Assembly: GCA_965115995.1 (NCBI GenBank)
Contig: OZ220472.1
Span: 3,286,001 to 3,350,000 of the forward strand
Origin: Poriferisodalis sp026713105
Lineage (GTDB): Bacteria; Actinomycetota; Acidimicrobiia; Acidimicrobiales; Poriferisodalaceae
DNA length: 64,000 nucleotides
Direction of reading: 5' to 3'
The notes beneath the pieces were generated by a model. It did not search any database and was not told where the DNA came from. It saw nothing but the letters and a program-made list of their open reading frames with translations. Below, piece after piece: positions 1 through 9,112 of the stretch (the first letter of the stretch is position 1; each line of letters opens with the position of its first letter). Both the position numbers and the translations under genes were made by a program.

Positions 1-365
1 CGATCCTGCACGGCTACGGCGCGCTGCGTCTGCCGGGCTTGATCGGCTCGTCGGATGCAATGCGGTTGCTGCTGACCGGTTCGTTCATCGATGCCGCCGA
101 GGCGTTGCGCGTCGGGCTCGTCAGCGAGATGACCGCGCCCGAAAACCTGCAGGTAACCGCCCGGGGCATCGCCGATCAGATCGCCGCGAACGGCCCCGCC
201 GCCATCCGCATGACCAAGGAGCTGGCACTGCGCGGCCGTGAGATGTCACTGGCCGACGGACTGCGGCTGTACCAGGAGTACACCCGGGCGGCCTTCGCCT
301 CCCCCGACGCCAAAGAGGGCCTGCGAGCCTTCGCCGAACGTCGCGACCCCGACTACGGCGGCTAA
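1..365 (+). CDS. Enoyl-CoA hydratase/isomerase, C-terminal part (truncated by window edge)
   Basis: The reading frame is open from base 3 to a TAA at 363-365, so only the C-terminal 120 or so residues of the gene are in the window. The text GYGALRLPGLIGSSDAMRLL, followed by a segment about acquiring a new status (LTGSFIDAAEALRVGLVSEM), is the classic crotonase-fold C-terminal half, which normally hydrates 2-enoyl-CoA esters in beta-oxidation or acts as an isomerase. The catalytic Glu region lies upstream and cannot be checked. It precedes a CaiB-type CoA-transferase and other acyl-CoA genes, which fits a degradative role. Substrate unknown. Confidence 0.85.
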   Translation, partial: ILHGYGALRLPGLIGSSDAMRLLLTGSFIDAAEALRVGLVSEMTAPENLQVTARGIADQIAANGPAAIRMTKELALRGREMSLADGLRLYQEYTRAAFASPDAKEGLRAFAERRDPDYGG

Positions 366-462
366 CTCGACGGCGAATCCGTCGCGTCTCATGGCCGAAG
401 CGGGCACCGAGCGGCGTCGGTACGATCCGGGCCCGCTGGGCTGACGGCGACTCAGGGGTGAT

Positions 463-2940
463 GTGCGAGGGGTTCGGGTACTGGATCTGAGCGACGGGCG
501 AGCGGGCGCGTACTGCGCCCGGATGCTCGCGATGACCGGCGCCGAGGTCGTGGTGGGCGAACCACCGGAAGGCGCCCGTCTGCGGCAGTCACGTGTGCTC
601 GACATCGGCGACGGCCCGGTTTCTGTGACATGGGAGTACTTGCGCGCCAATACGACGAGCGTTCTGCGAGACCCTGGTGCCTCGCTGGCGGAATTGGCTG
701 CGGGTTTCGATGTCTTGGTGCTGGATTGCCAGGGCGACCTGGCTTCAACGCAAGCGGAGGTCACCGGTGCGCGCGAGGCGCACCCCCAGCTCGTGGCAGC
801 CGCCATCACGCCGTACGGGTTGACGGGGCCGAAGTCGGCGTGGCGGGCTGACCCGCTCGAGCACTGGGCGCTGGCAGGGCACATGAGCCTCAACGGCGAG
901 CCAGACCGGCACCCGCTGCCGGGCGGCGGCCCATGGCTCACACACCTGGTCGGGGCGACTGCGGCCATTGGCATCGGGGCTGCGCTGGTCAACGCGGCGA
1001 CGACTGGCCTCGGCGACCTCGTGGAGGTGTCCGCGCTGGAGGCGCTCGCCAACGCTCACCAATGGAGCTTCAGCCTGTACACCCACAACGGCGTCACCAA
1101 GCGGCGGTGGGGGAATCGATTCGGCGAACAGCACCATCCGCTGGCGCTCTATGAGTGCATCGACGGCTGGGTTTGCATCGCAGCCGTTTCGATCCACCAG
1201 TGGGAAGGCTTCTGCATCGCCATGGACCAGGTCGAGCTGCTGGCGCGCGACGACTTCTATGTGCCCGCCGTGCGTTTCGACCACGCCGACGAGCTGGACG
1301 AGATCATCGCTGCTTGGGCCGCCACCAAGACCGTCGCCGAAGCAGTCACCGCACTGCAGGACAACCAGGTCCCCTCCGGACCGGTGGCCAGCCTCGACGA
1401 CATGCTGGCCAGCCCGCAGCTCGCCGCACGCGACTACTGGGTGAACCTGGATGCCCCGTCGGACGACGCTGCGCTAGGCGGTGCGATGACGGCCGCCACG
1501 GCAGGGGCTCGGCTGCCGGGCCCGCCTGCTCGAATCGACGGAGCGACACCGCAGTTCCGCCGCGCACCCGCGCTCGGTACCGCCGCCCTGGTGGCGGACG
1601 CCGCGGCCACCGCAGGGAGAGAGCCAATCTGGCCTGACGGCATCAAGCCGCTTGCGGGCGTGCGGGTCGTGGAGTTCACGATTGCATGGGCAGGTCCGCT
1701 GGTGTGCCGGCTGCTCGGCGATCTCGGCGCCGATGTCATCAAGATCGAGCACCCCACCGCACGCGGCCTCGCCATGCCTCCTGCTGAGATGATCCTGGCC
1801 GAACGCGGGGACTGGGAATGGGGACAGCTGCCCGGCCCTCTGTCGCGCAACGGCATCTTCCTGAACAACGACCCCGGCGACGACTGGTTCAACCGGCTCG
1901 GTCACTGGAACAAGATGAACCGCTCGAAGCGGGGCCTCTGCTTGGACCTGAAGGCTCCCGGCGGCCGTGAGGTGCTGAGCCGGCTGGTCGCAACGGCCGA
2001 CATCGTCGTGAACAACTACAGCCCACGCGGCGTCCGCTCCGCCGGTATCACGCCCGCCGAGCTGCGCGAGATGAACCCCGCCATCGTGACGCTCGACATG
2101 TCCGGCTTCGGCGCCACCGGTCCCGACGCCGAACGCATCAGCTGGGGCCCGGTGCTCGACGCCGCTTCGGGCTTGGCCTCCACCACTGGCTACCCCGACT
2201 CGGGCCCCTACAAGCAAGGCATAGCCTTCCCCGACGTCGTCGGCGGCCTGCACGGAACGGTTATCGCCCTGGCAGCCCTGTGGCAGCACTGGCGCACCAG
2301 CAATCCGGTTTCGGCCGACCTCTCGCAGCTCGAAACAGCGATCGCCGTAGCAGGCGACCAATTCGCCGAAGCATCCATGCGCCACCCAGGCACCCCACCA
2401 CCGCCACGCCGCGGAGCACGCTCGCCAGACGCAGCCCCGGCGGGCGTCTACCGGTGCCTTGGCGATGACGCCTGGCTTGCACTGACCGTCACCGACGACG
2501 AGGCCTGGAAGGCACTCGCCGGAGCGCTCGACGACCCAACATGCAAGCCCCACTGGGCAACCGCGGCAGCACGCCAAGCCGATCACGACACCATCGACGC
2601 CATGATCGAGCGCTGGACGGCAACCCGAGACAAGCACGATGCCGCCGCAGAGCTACAAGCAGCAGGAATAGCAGCCTCAGCAGTCATGACGATTGCCGAC
2701 ATCGTCACCGACGACCACAGCATCGCCCGAAACCTGATGGTCGACCACGCCCGCCAAGGCGAACAACCGCAGCTGTTCCCCGGCCTGGCCTTCCGTTTCG
2801 AAACAACACCCGCCGCCGTCAGCCCACCCCCAAAGCTCGGCCAGCACAACGACTCAATCCTGACCGAACTCGGCTACACCCCCACCCAAATCACCGCGCT
2901 CTACGACACCAACACCATCGCCCAAGCCCCACCAGATTGA
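463..2940 (+). CDS. CaiB/BaiF family (class III) CoA-transferase, two-domain fusion
   Basis: A protein of 825 residues, about twice the usual 400 of a class III CoA-transferase. Two tandem copies are visible. Copy one spans roughly residues 1-390 (starts GVRVLDLSDGRAGAYCARML). Copy two spans roughly 395-810 (LAGVRVVEFTIAWAGPLVCR, then LGDLGADVIKIEHP and the RSKRGLCLDLK segment typical of the family). The family moves CoA between carboxylic acids and is active as an interlocked dimer, so a fusion would supply both subunits from one chain. Copy one is more divergent and lacks the clean GADVIKIE motif. GTG start at 463 follows a CAGGGG stretch. Substrate unknown; the neighbours suggest an aromatic or branched acid pathway. 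Confidence 0.85.
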   Translation: MRGVRVLDLSDGRAGAYCARMLAMTGAEVVVGEPPEGARLRQSRVLDIGDGPVSVTWEYLRANTTSVLRDPGASLAELAAGFDVLVLDCQGDLASTQAEVTGAREAHPQLVAAAITPYGLTGPKSAWRADPLEHWALAGHMSLNGEPDRHPLPGGGPWLTHLVGATAAIGIGAALVNAATTGLGDLVEVSALEALANAHQWSFSLYTHNGVTKRRWGNRFGEQHHPLALYECIDGWVCIAAVSIHQWEGFCIAMDQVELLARDDFYVPAVRFDHADELDEIIAAWAATKTVAEAVTALQDNQVPSGPVASLDDMLASPQLAARDYWVNLDAPSDDAALGGAMTAATAGARLPGPPARIDGATPQFRRAPALGTAALVADAAATAGREPIWPDGIKPLAGVRVVEFTIAWAGPLVCRLLGDLGADVIKIEHPTARGLAMPPAEMILAERGDWEWGQLPGPLSRNGIFLNNDPGDDWFNRLGHWNKMNRSKRGLCLDLKAPGGREVLSRLVATADIVVNNYSPRGVRSAGITPAELREMNPAIVTLDMSGFGATGPDAERISWGPVLDAASGLASTTGYPDSGPYKQGIAFPDVVGGLHGTVIALAALWQHWRTSNPVSADLSQLETAIAVAGDQFAEASMRHPGTPPPPRRGARSPDAAPAGVYRCLGDDAWLALTVTDDEAWKALAGALDDPTCKPHWATAAARQADHDTIDAMIERWTATRDKHDAAAELQAAGIAASAVMTIADIVTDDHSIARNLMVDHARQGEQPQLFPGLAFRFETTPAAVSPPPKLGQHNDSILTELGYTPTQITALYDTNTIAQAPPD

Positions 2941-3074
2941 GAGCACGACGCGAGAGAGGCAGATGCCATAGCTGTGGAGGCGGCGCGGGAACTCTGCGAG
3001 GTTGGGACCTGCTGGATCCCCGGAGCAGAGGGCCCGCGCCGCCTCCGCAGCGGGCGCAACGTCGGCCCACCCGA

Positions 3075-3878
3075 CTAGGCCATCGTGAGACCACCACTGA
3101 CAGACAAAGTCTGCCCAGTGATATACCCAGCCTCCTCGCTGCACAAGAAAACAACAGCCGCCGCCACCTCGTGCGGCTGCCCAATGCGCTTCATCGGCAC
3201 AGCCCGAGCCATCGCCCCGATGATCTTGTCGCTCGTGTCGGTCGCCGCAGCGATCTCTTCCAGCAGCGGAGTGTCGGTTGGTCCAGGACACACCACGTTC
3301 GCAGTGATGCCCCGCCGCGCTACCTCGCGGGCGATGGTCTTGGTGAAGGCAATGACGCCGCCCTTGGCGCCGGCGTAAACGGCTTCGCCCGAGGAACCGA
3401 CCCGGCCGGCGTCGGAGCCGATGTTCACGATGCGCCCGAAGCCGGCCTCAGCCATGGCTCCCAGGCAACCCTGCGTCGTCCGAAGCGGGCCTTTGTAGTT
3501 GATCTCGATGACGCGGTCCCAGAAGTCCTCATCGGTGGTCACGAAGGGTCGCAGCTCGTCCCAGCCTGCGCAGTTGACGAGCACTTCGACCGGCCCCAGT
3601 TCGTCGACCACCGTCCCGAGACCGGCGGCAACGGCATCGGCGTCGGACACATCCATCTCGACGGCGATCGCGGTGCCACCAGCGGCGTTGATGGCGGCTG
3701 CCGTGTCAGTGGCCTCGGGCACTCGCAAGTCGGCTACCGCGACCCGGCGGCCGTCTCGAGCCAACCCCAGGCAGATCTCGCGGCCGATGCCCCGGCCGCC
3801 GCCGGTCACCAAGGCCACCCGGTCTGCGTTGCCGTCATCGCTCACGTCGTCTCCATTCGTCGATTGCTGCGATTGCAA
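3075..3878 (-). CDS. Short-chain dehydrogenase/reductase (SDR), classical type
   Basis: A 267-residue NAD(P)-dependent oxidoreductase. After a short polar N-terminal tail it has the Rossmann glycine motif TGGGRGIG, an acidic residue after strand 2 (VADLR) that favours NAD, the structural NCAG motif, the catalytic Ser in NIGSDAGR and the YxxxK pair in YAGAKGG. It ends in SGGLTMA, as in 3-hydroxyacyl-CoA and 2-hydroxycyclohexane-carboxyl-CoA dehydrogenases. It lies tail to tail with the CoA-transferase and 40 bp upstream of the LLM oxidoreductase on the same strand. A role in oxidising a beta-hydroxy-acyl-CoA intermediate is an inference from the neighbours. Confidence 0.9.
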   Translation of the reverse strand: MQSQQSTNGDDVSDDGNADRVALVTGGGRGIGREICLGLARDGRRVAVADLRVPEATDTAAAINAAGGTAIAVEMDVSDADAVAAGLGTVVDELGPVEVLVNCAGWDELRPFVTTDEDFWDRVIEINYKGPLRTTQGCLGAMAEAGFGRIVNIGSDAGRVGSSGEAVYAGAKGGVIAFTKTIAREVARRGITANVVCPGPTDTPLLEEIAAATDTSDKIIGAMARAVPMKRIGQPHEVAAAVVFLCSEEAGYITGQTLSVSGGLTMA

Positions 3879-3918
3879 GCTGCGGGGGCTGCTGCCCAGT
3901 GCCCCGGTGCGAGTCCGC

Positions 3919-4947
3919 TCAGGCGCGGGTGGCTTGGGCCACGTCGCCCCACTTGTGGACCATGTCGGGGTCCTTGCGGATCTGCTCCTCGGCCAGGTAC
4001 ATGACCACCCGGGCGGCGGTGCCCGTGTAACGGTCTTTCAACCTGTCTGCCATCTCGTCCCATGGCCCGACGACAGCGAAGTGCTCGAGCATGTCGTCGG
4101 TGATGGTGTCGGCCATGCCAGCGATGTCGCCGGTGCTCATGAGTTGGCGCAGCTTCTCGGTGACGCCCTCGTAGCCCAGATCTGTGAATTGGAACGCATA
4201 ATTCGGTGTGGTGCCGTAGAACGCGATCTGCGTCTTGGCCCGCCAGATCAACGGCGCCAGCTCGTCGGGTGTGTCGCCGGGTGCGGCGAATACCGGCACG
4301 ATCAGGTCGATGTCGGCGACGTCACGACCGGCTCGCTCAGCACCCCGGGCCACCTCAGGCAGCAGCCGTTCGCGGATGTAGTGCATCGTGTGCATCGGGT
4401 GGACGTGCACGCCGTCGGCAACCTCGCCGGCCACCCCGTTCATGATGGGACCGACAGATGAGATATCGACCTTCACGTCGCCGTGGTCGTGCGCGCGCGG
4501 CGCCCATTGTGCCGGCAGCAGGCTCAGGTTGAAGAACTCGCCTTCGTAGCTGAGCTTCTCTTCCCGCCGGAAGGCCCGTAGACACGCCTGCACCGCCCCG
4601 ACGTAGTCGCGCATGCGCGCCGCCGGGCGATCGAATTCGACCCCATAGCGCCGCACGATGTGACCCTTCACCTGGCTGCCGAGGCCCAGCCGGAAACGGC
4701 CATTGGTCTCGCCGGCGAGTTCCCAGGCGATCTGGGCCGACACCATCGGGCTGCGAGGGAAGGCCACCGCGATGCCGGTCGTGAACGTGAGGCTGGGGGC
4801 CGCCATGGCGGCTGCGGCGAGCTGCATCCACGGCACCTGACCGGTCTCGGTGTAGAGCATCCCCGAGAAGCCGGCGCCCTCGACCTTGCGGGCCAGGTCG
4901 GCAGCATCGCTCCAGGTCGACGAGCCGGTCATCAGATCGAATTCCAC
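3919..4947 (-). CDS. LLM class flavin-dependent oxidoreductase (probably F420-dependent)
   Basis: A 342-residue TIM-barrel protein of the luciferase-like monooxygenase superfamily. Family hallmarks are the LTFTTGIAVAFPRSPM strand-helix segment, NGRFRLGLGSQVKGH and a C-terminal VVGPWDEMADRLKDR segment. The frame is open far upstream, but a GTG at 4947 preceded at good spacing by a perfect AGGAGG fixes the start; the N-terminus MEFDLMTG then looks normal. It is divergent from the acyl-CoA synthetase, with about 75 bp between them. In actinobacteria such enzymes often use F420 rather than FMN; cofactor and substrate cannot be read from the sequence. Confidence 0.85.
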   Translation of the reverse strand: MEFDLMTGSSTWSDAADLARKVEGAGFSGMLYTETGQVPWMQLAAAAMAAPSLTFTTGIAVAFPRSPMVSAQIAWELAGETNGRFRLGLGSQVKGHIVRRYGVEFDRPAARMRDYVGAVQACLRAFRREEKLSYEGEFFNLSLLPAQWAPRAHDHGDVKVDISSVGPIMNGVAGEVADGVHVHPMHTMHYIRERLLPEVARGAERAGRDVADIDLIVPVFAAPGDTPDELAPLIWRAKTQIAFYGTTPNYAFQFTDLGYEGVTEKLRQLMSTGDIAGMADTITDDMLEHFAVVGPWDEMADRLKDRYTGTAARVVMYLAEEQIRKDPDMVHKWGDVAQATRA

Positions 4948-5022
4948 GATGTGCCTCCTGTGAGCACGAACCCGCTCAACGTAGCCCCGCGGACCGATGG
5001 GCCGCCGTTCTACGCTGCGACC

Positions 5023-6654
5023 ATGTCCAAGGGTGCGAGCTATGACTGGCTGTTGCTGGGCGATACCGTCGACCGCGCGGCCCGCATGTGGGGCGACCGT
5101 CCGGCGGTGGTCTTCGGCGACCAGCGCTGGAACTACGACGACTTCGCTCACGAGGTGGACCGCGTCGCCAAGGGGCTGATGGCGCTGGGTGCACAGCGAG
5201 GCGACCACGTGGCCGTGTGGATGACGAACCTGCCCGAGTGGCTGTGGTTGCAATACGCCATTCCGAAGGTGGGCGGCTGCATCGTTCCGCTCAACACCCG
5301 GTACCGCACCGACGACGTCGCCTACACCGTGGCGCAGTCCGAGAGCCGGTTCATGATCTCGATCGACCAGTCGGGGCCGATCGACTGCCGAGCGATGCTC
5401 TGCGAGGCCCATCCCGACATCGTTGCTGCGGGGCACCTCGAACGGGTCGTGTTCACCGGTGCGGACCGTGACGACGCGCTCGCCGATGCGATGAGCTGGG
5501 ACGAATTCCTGGCCGCAGGCGAGAGCGTCTCCGACGCAGAACTGGCCGAACGGGCTGCCAGCGTGACGGTCGACGACCGCATGATGCTGGCGTACACCTC
5601 GGGCACGACCGGTCACCCCAAGGGTGTCGTGCACACTCACCGCCCGCTGCGCAACAGCCGTGAACGCTCGATGCTGCTGGGGCACACCGCCAACGACATC
5701 CACATGAGCTACCTGCCGCTGTTCCACCTGTTCGGCTTCGGCGAGGTGTCGATCCAAGCGGTGCTCACGGGCGGCTGCCAGGTGCTATTGGACGTCTTCG
5801 ACCCCGCAGCAGTTCTGGCAGAAGTGGAGTCCCAAGGCGGCACGGTCCTGCACGGTTTCGATTCGCACTGGGGCGACCTGCTTCGCGCCCAGGACGAGCA
5901 CCCCCGCGACATGTCCAGCCTGCGCATGGGAACCCTGGCGGCGGGTATGGAGTCGTCTACGCCTATCGCAAGGCGAGCCCAGGAAGTGTTCTGCCCCACC
6001 ATCTCGGGCTGGGGCATGAGCGAGTCGTGGGCGTTTGTGAGCTGCAGCCACCCCACCCATTCCGTCGAGCAGCGCACCGAAGCCTCCGGCTACCCCATGG
6101 ACGGCATCGAATACCAGATCCGAGACCTCGAGACTGGGCAAGAGTGCCTGCCTGACGCCCCAGGAGCACTGTTTGTGCGCGGCTACACCGTGATGGAGGG
6201 CTACTGGCGCCGCCCCGAAGCCACCGCCGAAGTGCTTGGCGACGACGGTTGGCTCGACACCGGCGACATAGCAAGGATGCGCCCCGACGGTCACGCCGTC
6301 TTCATCGGCCGCCACAAAGACATGCTGAAAGTGGGCGGCGAGAATGTGTCCCCCGCTGAAGTAGAGGGCTACCTGCTCGAAGCCGACGGCGTCGAACAGA
6401 TAGCAGTGGTCGGCTACCCCGACCCGCGCCTCGTAGAAGTCCCGGTCGCATTCGTCCAGCTCACCGAGTCAGCCCCACCAGACATCACCGAGGATGCGCT
6501 CATCGAGCGCTGCCAAGGCCGCATAGCCAGCTTCAAGATCCCCCGCAAGGTGATCTTCGTAGAGGAGATGCCCACCACACCCTCAGGCAAGATCCGGAAG
6601 GTGGAACTCAGAGACTGGGCGCTGCGAGATCTAGGCGACCCCGCCCACGCCTAA
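5023..6654 (+). CDS. Acyl-CoA synthetase (AMP-dependent synthetase/ligase)
   Basis: A 543-residue adenylate-forming enzyme that activates a carboxylic acid with ATP and CoA. Visible motifs are the P-loop-like YTSGTTGHPKGV, the A5-type segment SGWGMSESW, the DTGDIARM motif with the ATP-ribose-binding Asp, and the C-terminal catalytic Lys in PTTPSGKIRKVELR. A GTG at 4960 would add 21 residues; neither start has a strong ribosome-binding site, and I chose the ATG because the conserved N-terminus follows it directly. The stop overlaps the stop of the acyl-CoA dehydrogenase on the other strand by 4 bp. Substrate unknown. Confidence 0.9.
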   Translation: MSKGASYDWLLLGDTVDRAARMWGDRPAVVFGDQRWNYDDFAHEVDRVAKGLMALGAQRGDHVAVWMTNLPEWLWLQYAIPKVGGCIVPLNTRYRTDDVAYTVAQSESRFMISIDQSGPIDCRAMLCEAHPDIVAAGHLERVVFTGADRDDALADAMSWDEFLAAGESVSDAELAERAASVTVDDRMMLAYTSGTTGHPKGVVHTHRPLRNSRERSMLLGHTANDIHMSYLPLFHLFGFGEVSIQAVLTGGCQVLLDVFDPAAVLAEVESQGGTVLHGFDSHWGDLLRAQDEHPRDMSSLRMGTLAAGMESSTPIARRAQEVFCPTISGWGMSESWAFVSCSHPTHSVEQRTEASGYPMDGIEYQIRDLETGQECLPDAPGALFVRGYTVMEGYWRRPEATAEVLGDDGWLDTGDIARMRPDGHAVFIGRHKDMLKVGGENVSPAEVEGYLLEADGVEQIAVVGYPDPRLVEVPVAFVQLTESAPPDITEDALIERCQGRIASFKIPRKVIFVEEMPTTPSGKIRKVELRDWALRDLGDPAHA

Positions 6655-7985
6655 GGGCCAGAAAAGGCCATGGCCGGAGCGACCGGCCCATCGAGCGTGT
6701 GGTCGACAGCAAGCCCCATGGACCGCTCACTCTCGCGAGTCTTGACCTCAGCGCGAGCCACCACATGGTGATGCACCTCATCAGGCCCATCAGCCAACCG
6801 GAGTGTCCGCTGTGCATGCCACATGTCTGCCAGCGGGAACCACTGCGAAACCCCGGCAGCCCCATGCATCTGGATCGCCTCGTTGATGATGTCGCAGCAC
6901 TTCTCGGGCACCATTGCCTTGACAGCGCTCACCCAGACACGCGCCTCGGCGTTGCCGAGCGTGTCCATGGCTTGGGCCGCCCGCAGCACCATCAGCCGCA
7001 TGGCCTCGACCTCGATGCGTGACCGCGACACGACCTCCATGTTCTTGCCCAGGTTGATGAGCTTCTTGCCGAAGCCCTCTCGGCTCAGTCCCCGGTCGAC
7101 CATCATCTCGATGGCCTTCTCGGCGGCGCCGATGGAGCGCATGCAGTGGTGGATGCGGCCAGGGCCCAGCCGCAGCTGAGAAATCTCGAAGCCGCGGCCT
7201 TCGCCGAGCAGGAGGTTGTCGCGAGGCACCCGCACATCCTCAAAGGTGATGTGCATGTGGCCGTGCGGGGCGTCGTCGGCGCCGAAGACGTGCATCGGGC
7301 CCAAAATGTTCACGCCGGGAGCGTCGATCGGCACCAGGATCTGCGACTGCTGCTTGTAGGTGTCCGCGTCGGGGTTGGTGCGGACCATGGTGATCATGAT
7401 CTTGCAGCGGGGGTCGCCGGCACCGGAGATGTAGAACTTCTCGCCGTTGATCAGCCACTCGTCGCCGTCGAGCACCGCGTTGGTCTGCACCTGCTTGGCG
7501 TCCGAGCTCATCACGGCCGGCTCGGTCATGGCATAAGCAGAGCGGATCTTGCCCTCGAGCAGCGGCTCGAGCCATTGCTGCTTCTGCTCGGGCGTGCCGA
7601 CGCGCTCGAGCACTTCCATGTTGCCGGTGTCGGGCGCGGAACAGTTCAGGCACTCCGAGGCCAGCCGGTTCTTGCCCAGCTCGTTGGCGATGTAGGCGTA
7701 GTCGAGGTTGCTCAAGCCCTCGCCGGTGTCCGCGTCAGGCAGGAAGAAGTTCCACAGTCCCTGCTCGCGCGCCTTGTTCTTGGCGCCCTCCAGCAGCTCG
7801 AGCTGGCCGGGTGCCCAGCTCCAGCGGTCTTCACGGTTCTCGCCCATCCGGTGGAATTCCTCGGTGATGGGGTCGACTTCGTCGCGGATGAACGCCTTGA
7901 CCGCTTCGTACAGCGGCTCGACCGCGGCGGACATCCGCAGATCGAAATCGTCCATGCTCGCGGACTTCAATGCTCCGCCAACCAC
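6651..7985 (-). CDS. Acyl-CoA dehydrogenase family protein
   Basis: A FAD-dependent acyl-CoA dehydrogenase of about 444 residues, slightly longer than the usual 380-400. It shows YAMTEPAVMSSDAKQVQT (FAD-binding loop), GEKFYISGAG, and the C-terminal IQMHGAAGVSQWFPLADMW segment that carries the FAD and AMP contacts. A GTG at 7985 follows GAGGAGA at ideal spacing; an ATG at 7955 giving MDDFDLRMS is the alternative and resembles the usual start of homologues. This subtype is common in actinobacterial CoA-ester degradation clusters with CaiB, SDR and LLM genes, as here. It would create the 2,3-double bond that the hydratase at the left edge could then hydrate. Confidence 0.9.
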   Translation of the reverse strand: MVGGALKSASMDDFDLRMSAAVEPLYEAVKAFIRDEVDPITEEFHRMGENREDRWSWAPGQLELLEGAKNKAREQGLWNFFLPDADTGEGLSNLDYAYIANELGKNRLASECLNCSAPDTGNMEVLERVGTPEQKQQWLEPLLEGKIRSAYAMTEPAVMSSDAKQVQTNAVLDGDEWLINGEKFYISGAGDPRCKIMITMVRTNPDADTYKQQSQILVPIDAPGVNILGPMHVFGADDAPHGHMHITFEDVRVPRDNLLLGEGRGFEISQLRLGPGRIHHCMRSIGAAEKAIEMMVDRGLSREGFGKKLINLGKNMEVVSRSRIEVEAMRLMVLRAAQAMDTLGNAEARVWVSAVKAMVPEKCCDIINEAIQMHGAAGVSQWFPLADMWHAQRTLRLADGPDEVHHHVVARAEVKTRESERSMGLAVDHTLDGPVAPAMAFSGP

Positions 7986-8119
7986 AACTGCTCTCCTCGT
8001 TCCCATGCCAGATGCAGGTCTGCTTCTGGCGCAGAGAACCCTACCGAGATCGCCGGTTCGGCACCGGGCCGGCGGCCTATCCCCGACCGGTCGCGAGCGC
8101 GCCGGTACCTTCGACTGCC

Positions 8120-8506
8120 ATGTTGCAGTGTGTTCGAGGGATGTGCACCGAGATGGCCACGGCGGAGCTGGGCTATGACGTGCCCCAGACGAGGGCGTGG
8201 CTCTATGACCTCGATGCCGCCACGATCGCTGGCACCTCCCGCCAGCGAGACATGATCATGCCGTTGTGCCGAGCCCACGCCGATCGGATCAAGGTGCCGG
8301 TCGGGTGGGAGCTTGACGACCGCCGGGCTCCTGAGCCAGAACCGGCGATGACCCCGCCGGAGCCGAGTGCCGAAGCCCCAGAGGGCGTCGAACCGCTGTT
8401 CAAGCCCCGGTCCCGTCCCGAGCCAACCGAAATGCCAGAACCCGACCCCGAGCCGGCACCGTCGTCGCTGCTCGAACGGGCCTTCCGCGCAGCGCCGTCC
8501 CGCTAG
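8120..8506 (+). CDS. DUF3499-family protein
   Basis: A 128-residue protein that matches the pattern of actinobacterial DUF3499: an N-terminal pair of cysteines (LQCVRGMC), an A-T-A-x-L-x-Y-D strand, a second metal-type site PLCRAHADR and the closing VPVGWEL. The remaining 60 residues are Pro/Glu-rich and probably disordered, which is also usual. The Cys/Cys/Cys/His arrangement suggests a small zinc site (inference). The function of the family is not known; it is almost universal in actinobacteria. Its stop overlaps the convergent gene by 4 bp. Confidence 0.75.
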   Translation: MLQCVRGMCTEMATAELGYDVPQTRAWLYDLDAATIAGTSRQRDMIMPLCRAHADRIKVPVGWELDDRRAPEPEPAMTPPEPSAEAPEGVEPLFKPRSRPEPTEMPEPDPEPAPSSLLERAFRAAPSR

Positions 8507-8769
8507 AGCAGGCTGGCTCCCCGAACGGCGGTGAGCACCAGCCGTCCACGAGGGTTCAGGCTCGCCCGGTAGCGAACCCCATGGGCGTCCACCAGCACCA
8601 GCTCATTGCCCTCGCTGCCAACCCGCAGCTCGACGCCAAGTTCCGCCGACAGCTCCGCCCGGCTGGCTTCCAGCGCAGCCCGCATGGCACTGCGCCGCTG
8701 TGCCTCATACAGGTCCATGTCGTACTCGACAAAGTCCCCCGGCTCAGTCCCAGTAGGCCGCACAACCAA
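8503..8769 (-). CDS. Small hypothetical protein
   Basis: Encodes about 88 residues with no motif I recognise. The first half is helical and acidic with many alanines (YEAQRRSAMRAALEASRAEL); the second half alternates hydrophobic residues like a small beta sheet and ends RGRLVLTAVRGASLL. TTG at 8769 or GTG at 8763 are possible starts. It is convergent with the DUF3499 gene and divergent from the small membrane protein gene at 8801. Codon use has the G/C third-position bias of the region, which supports coding. Confidence 0.5.
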   Translation of the reverse strand: MVVRPTGTEPGDFVEYDMDLYEAQRRSAMRAALEASRAELSAELGVELRVGSEGNELVLVDAHGVRYRASLNPRGRLVLTAVRGASLL

Positions 8770-8800
8770 ACAATGTCACAAGCGCCAGTAGCTTGAGAGC

Positions 8801-9058
8801 GTGAGCCTGTGGCTGGCCGTGCCGCTCTCGCTGGTCTTCATCTACATCGTGTACCGGCTTGGCCTGCGCATGATGGCCACATTCTCGCGGCCGATCCCCC
8901 CGCCGCCCCCGCCAGGAGAATTGAGACGGGTGCGCCTCACCTACCGGTGCAGCCTCTGCGGCACTGAGATGCGCATGACACGCTCGCCGGTGCAGAACCC
9001 TGAGCCGCCCCGCTGCTGCAGCGAGGACATGGACCTCGTGGCTAACGCAGACGAGTAG
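8801..9058 (+). CDS. Small membrane-anchored zinc-ribbon-like protein
   Basis: An 85-residue protein starting at GTG. Residues 2-20 form one hydrophobic segment (LWLAVPLSLVFIYIVYRLGL), followed by a proline run (PIPPPPPPGEL) and then a small Cys-rich domain: CSLCGTEM and, about 25 residues later, CC before SEDMDL. This gives a two-plus-two cysteine pattern that could bind zinc on the cytoplasmic or outer face. I do not recognise a named family. It sits just before the crgA end of the envelope cluster. Confidence 0.55.
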   Translation: MSLWLAVPLSLVFIYIVYRLGLRMMATFSRPIPPPPPPGELRRVRLTYRCSLCGTEMRMTRSPVQNPEPPRCCSEDMDLVANADE

Positions 9059-9112
9059 CTGGGCTGTTGCCACAGCTTTTCCACAACTTGGGGAAAATCA
9101 CATCAATGTCAT

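Noticed and set aside
246..1052. Long minus-strand open frame under the CoA-transferase
   Set aside because: Antisense to a well-conserved gene, Arg/Ser/Pro-rich, no motif. Shadow of high GC.
1474..2637. 387-codon minus-strand frame
   Set aside because: Antisense to the second half of the CaiB/BaiF gene; composition is that of a shadow frame.
4948..5757. N-terminal extension of the LLM oxidoreductase by 270 residues
   Set aside because: The extension is antisense to the acyl-CoA synthetase; a GTG with AGGAGG at 4947 gives a normal start.
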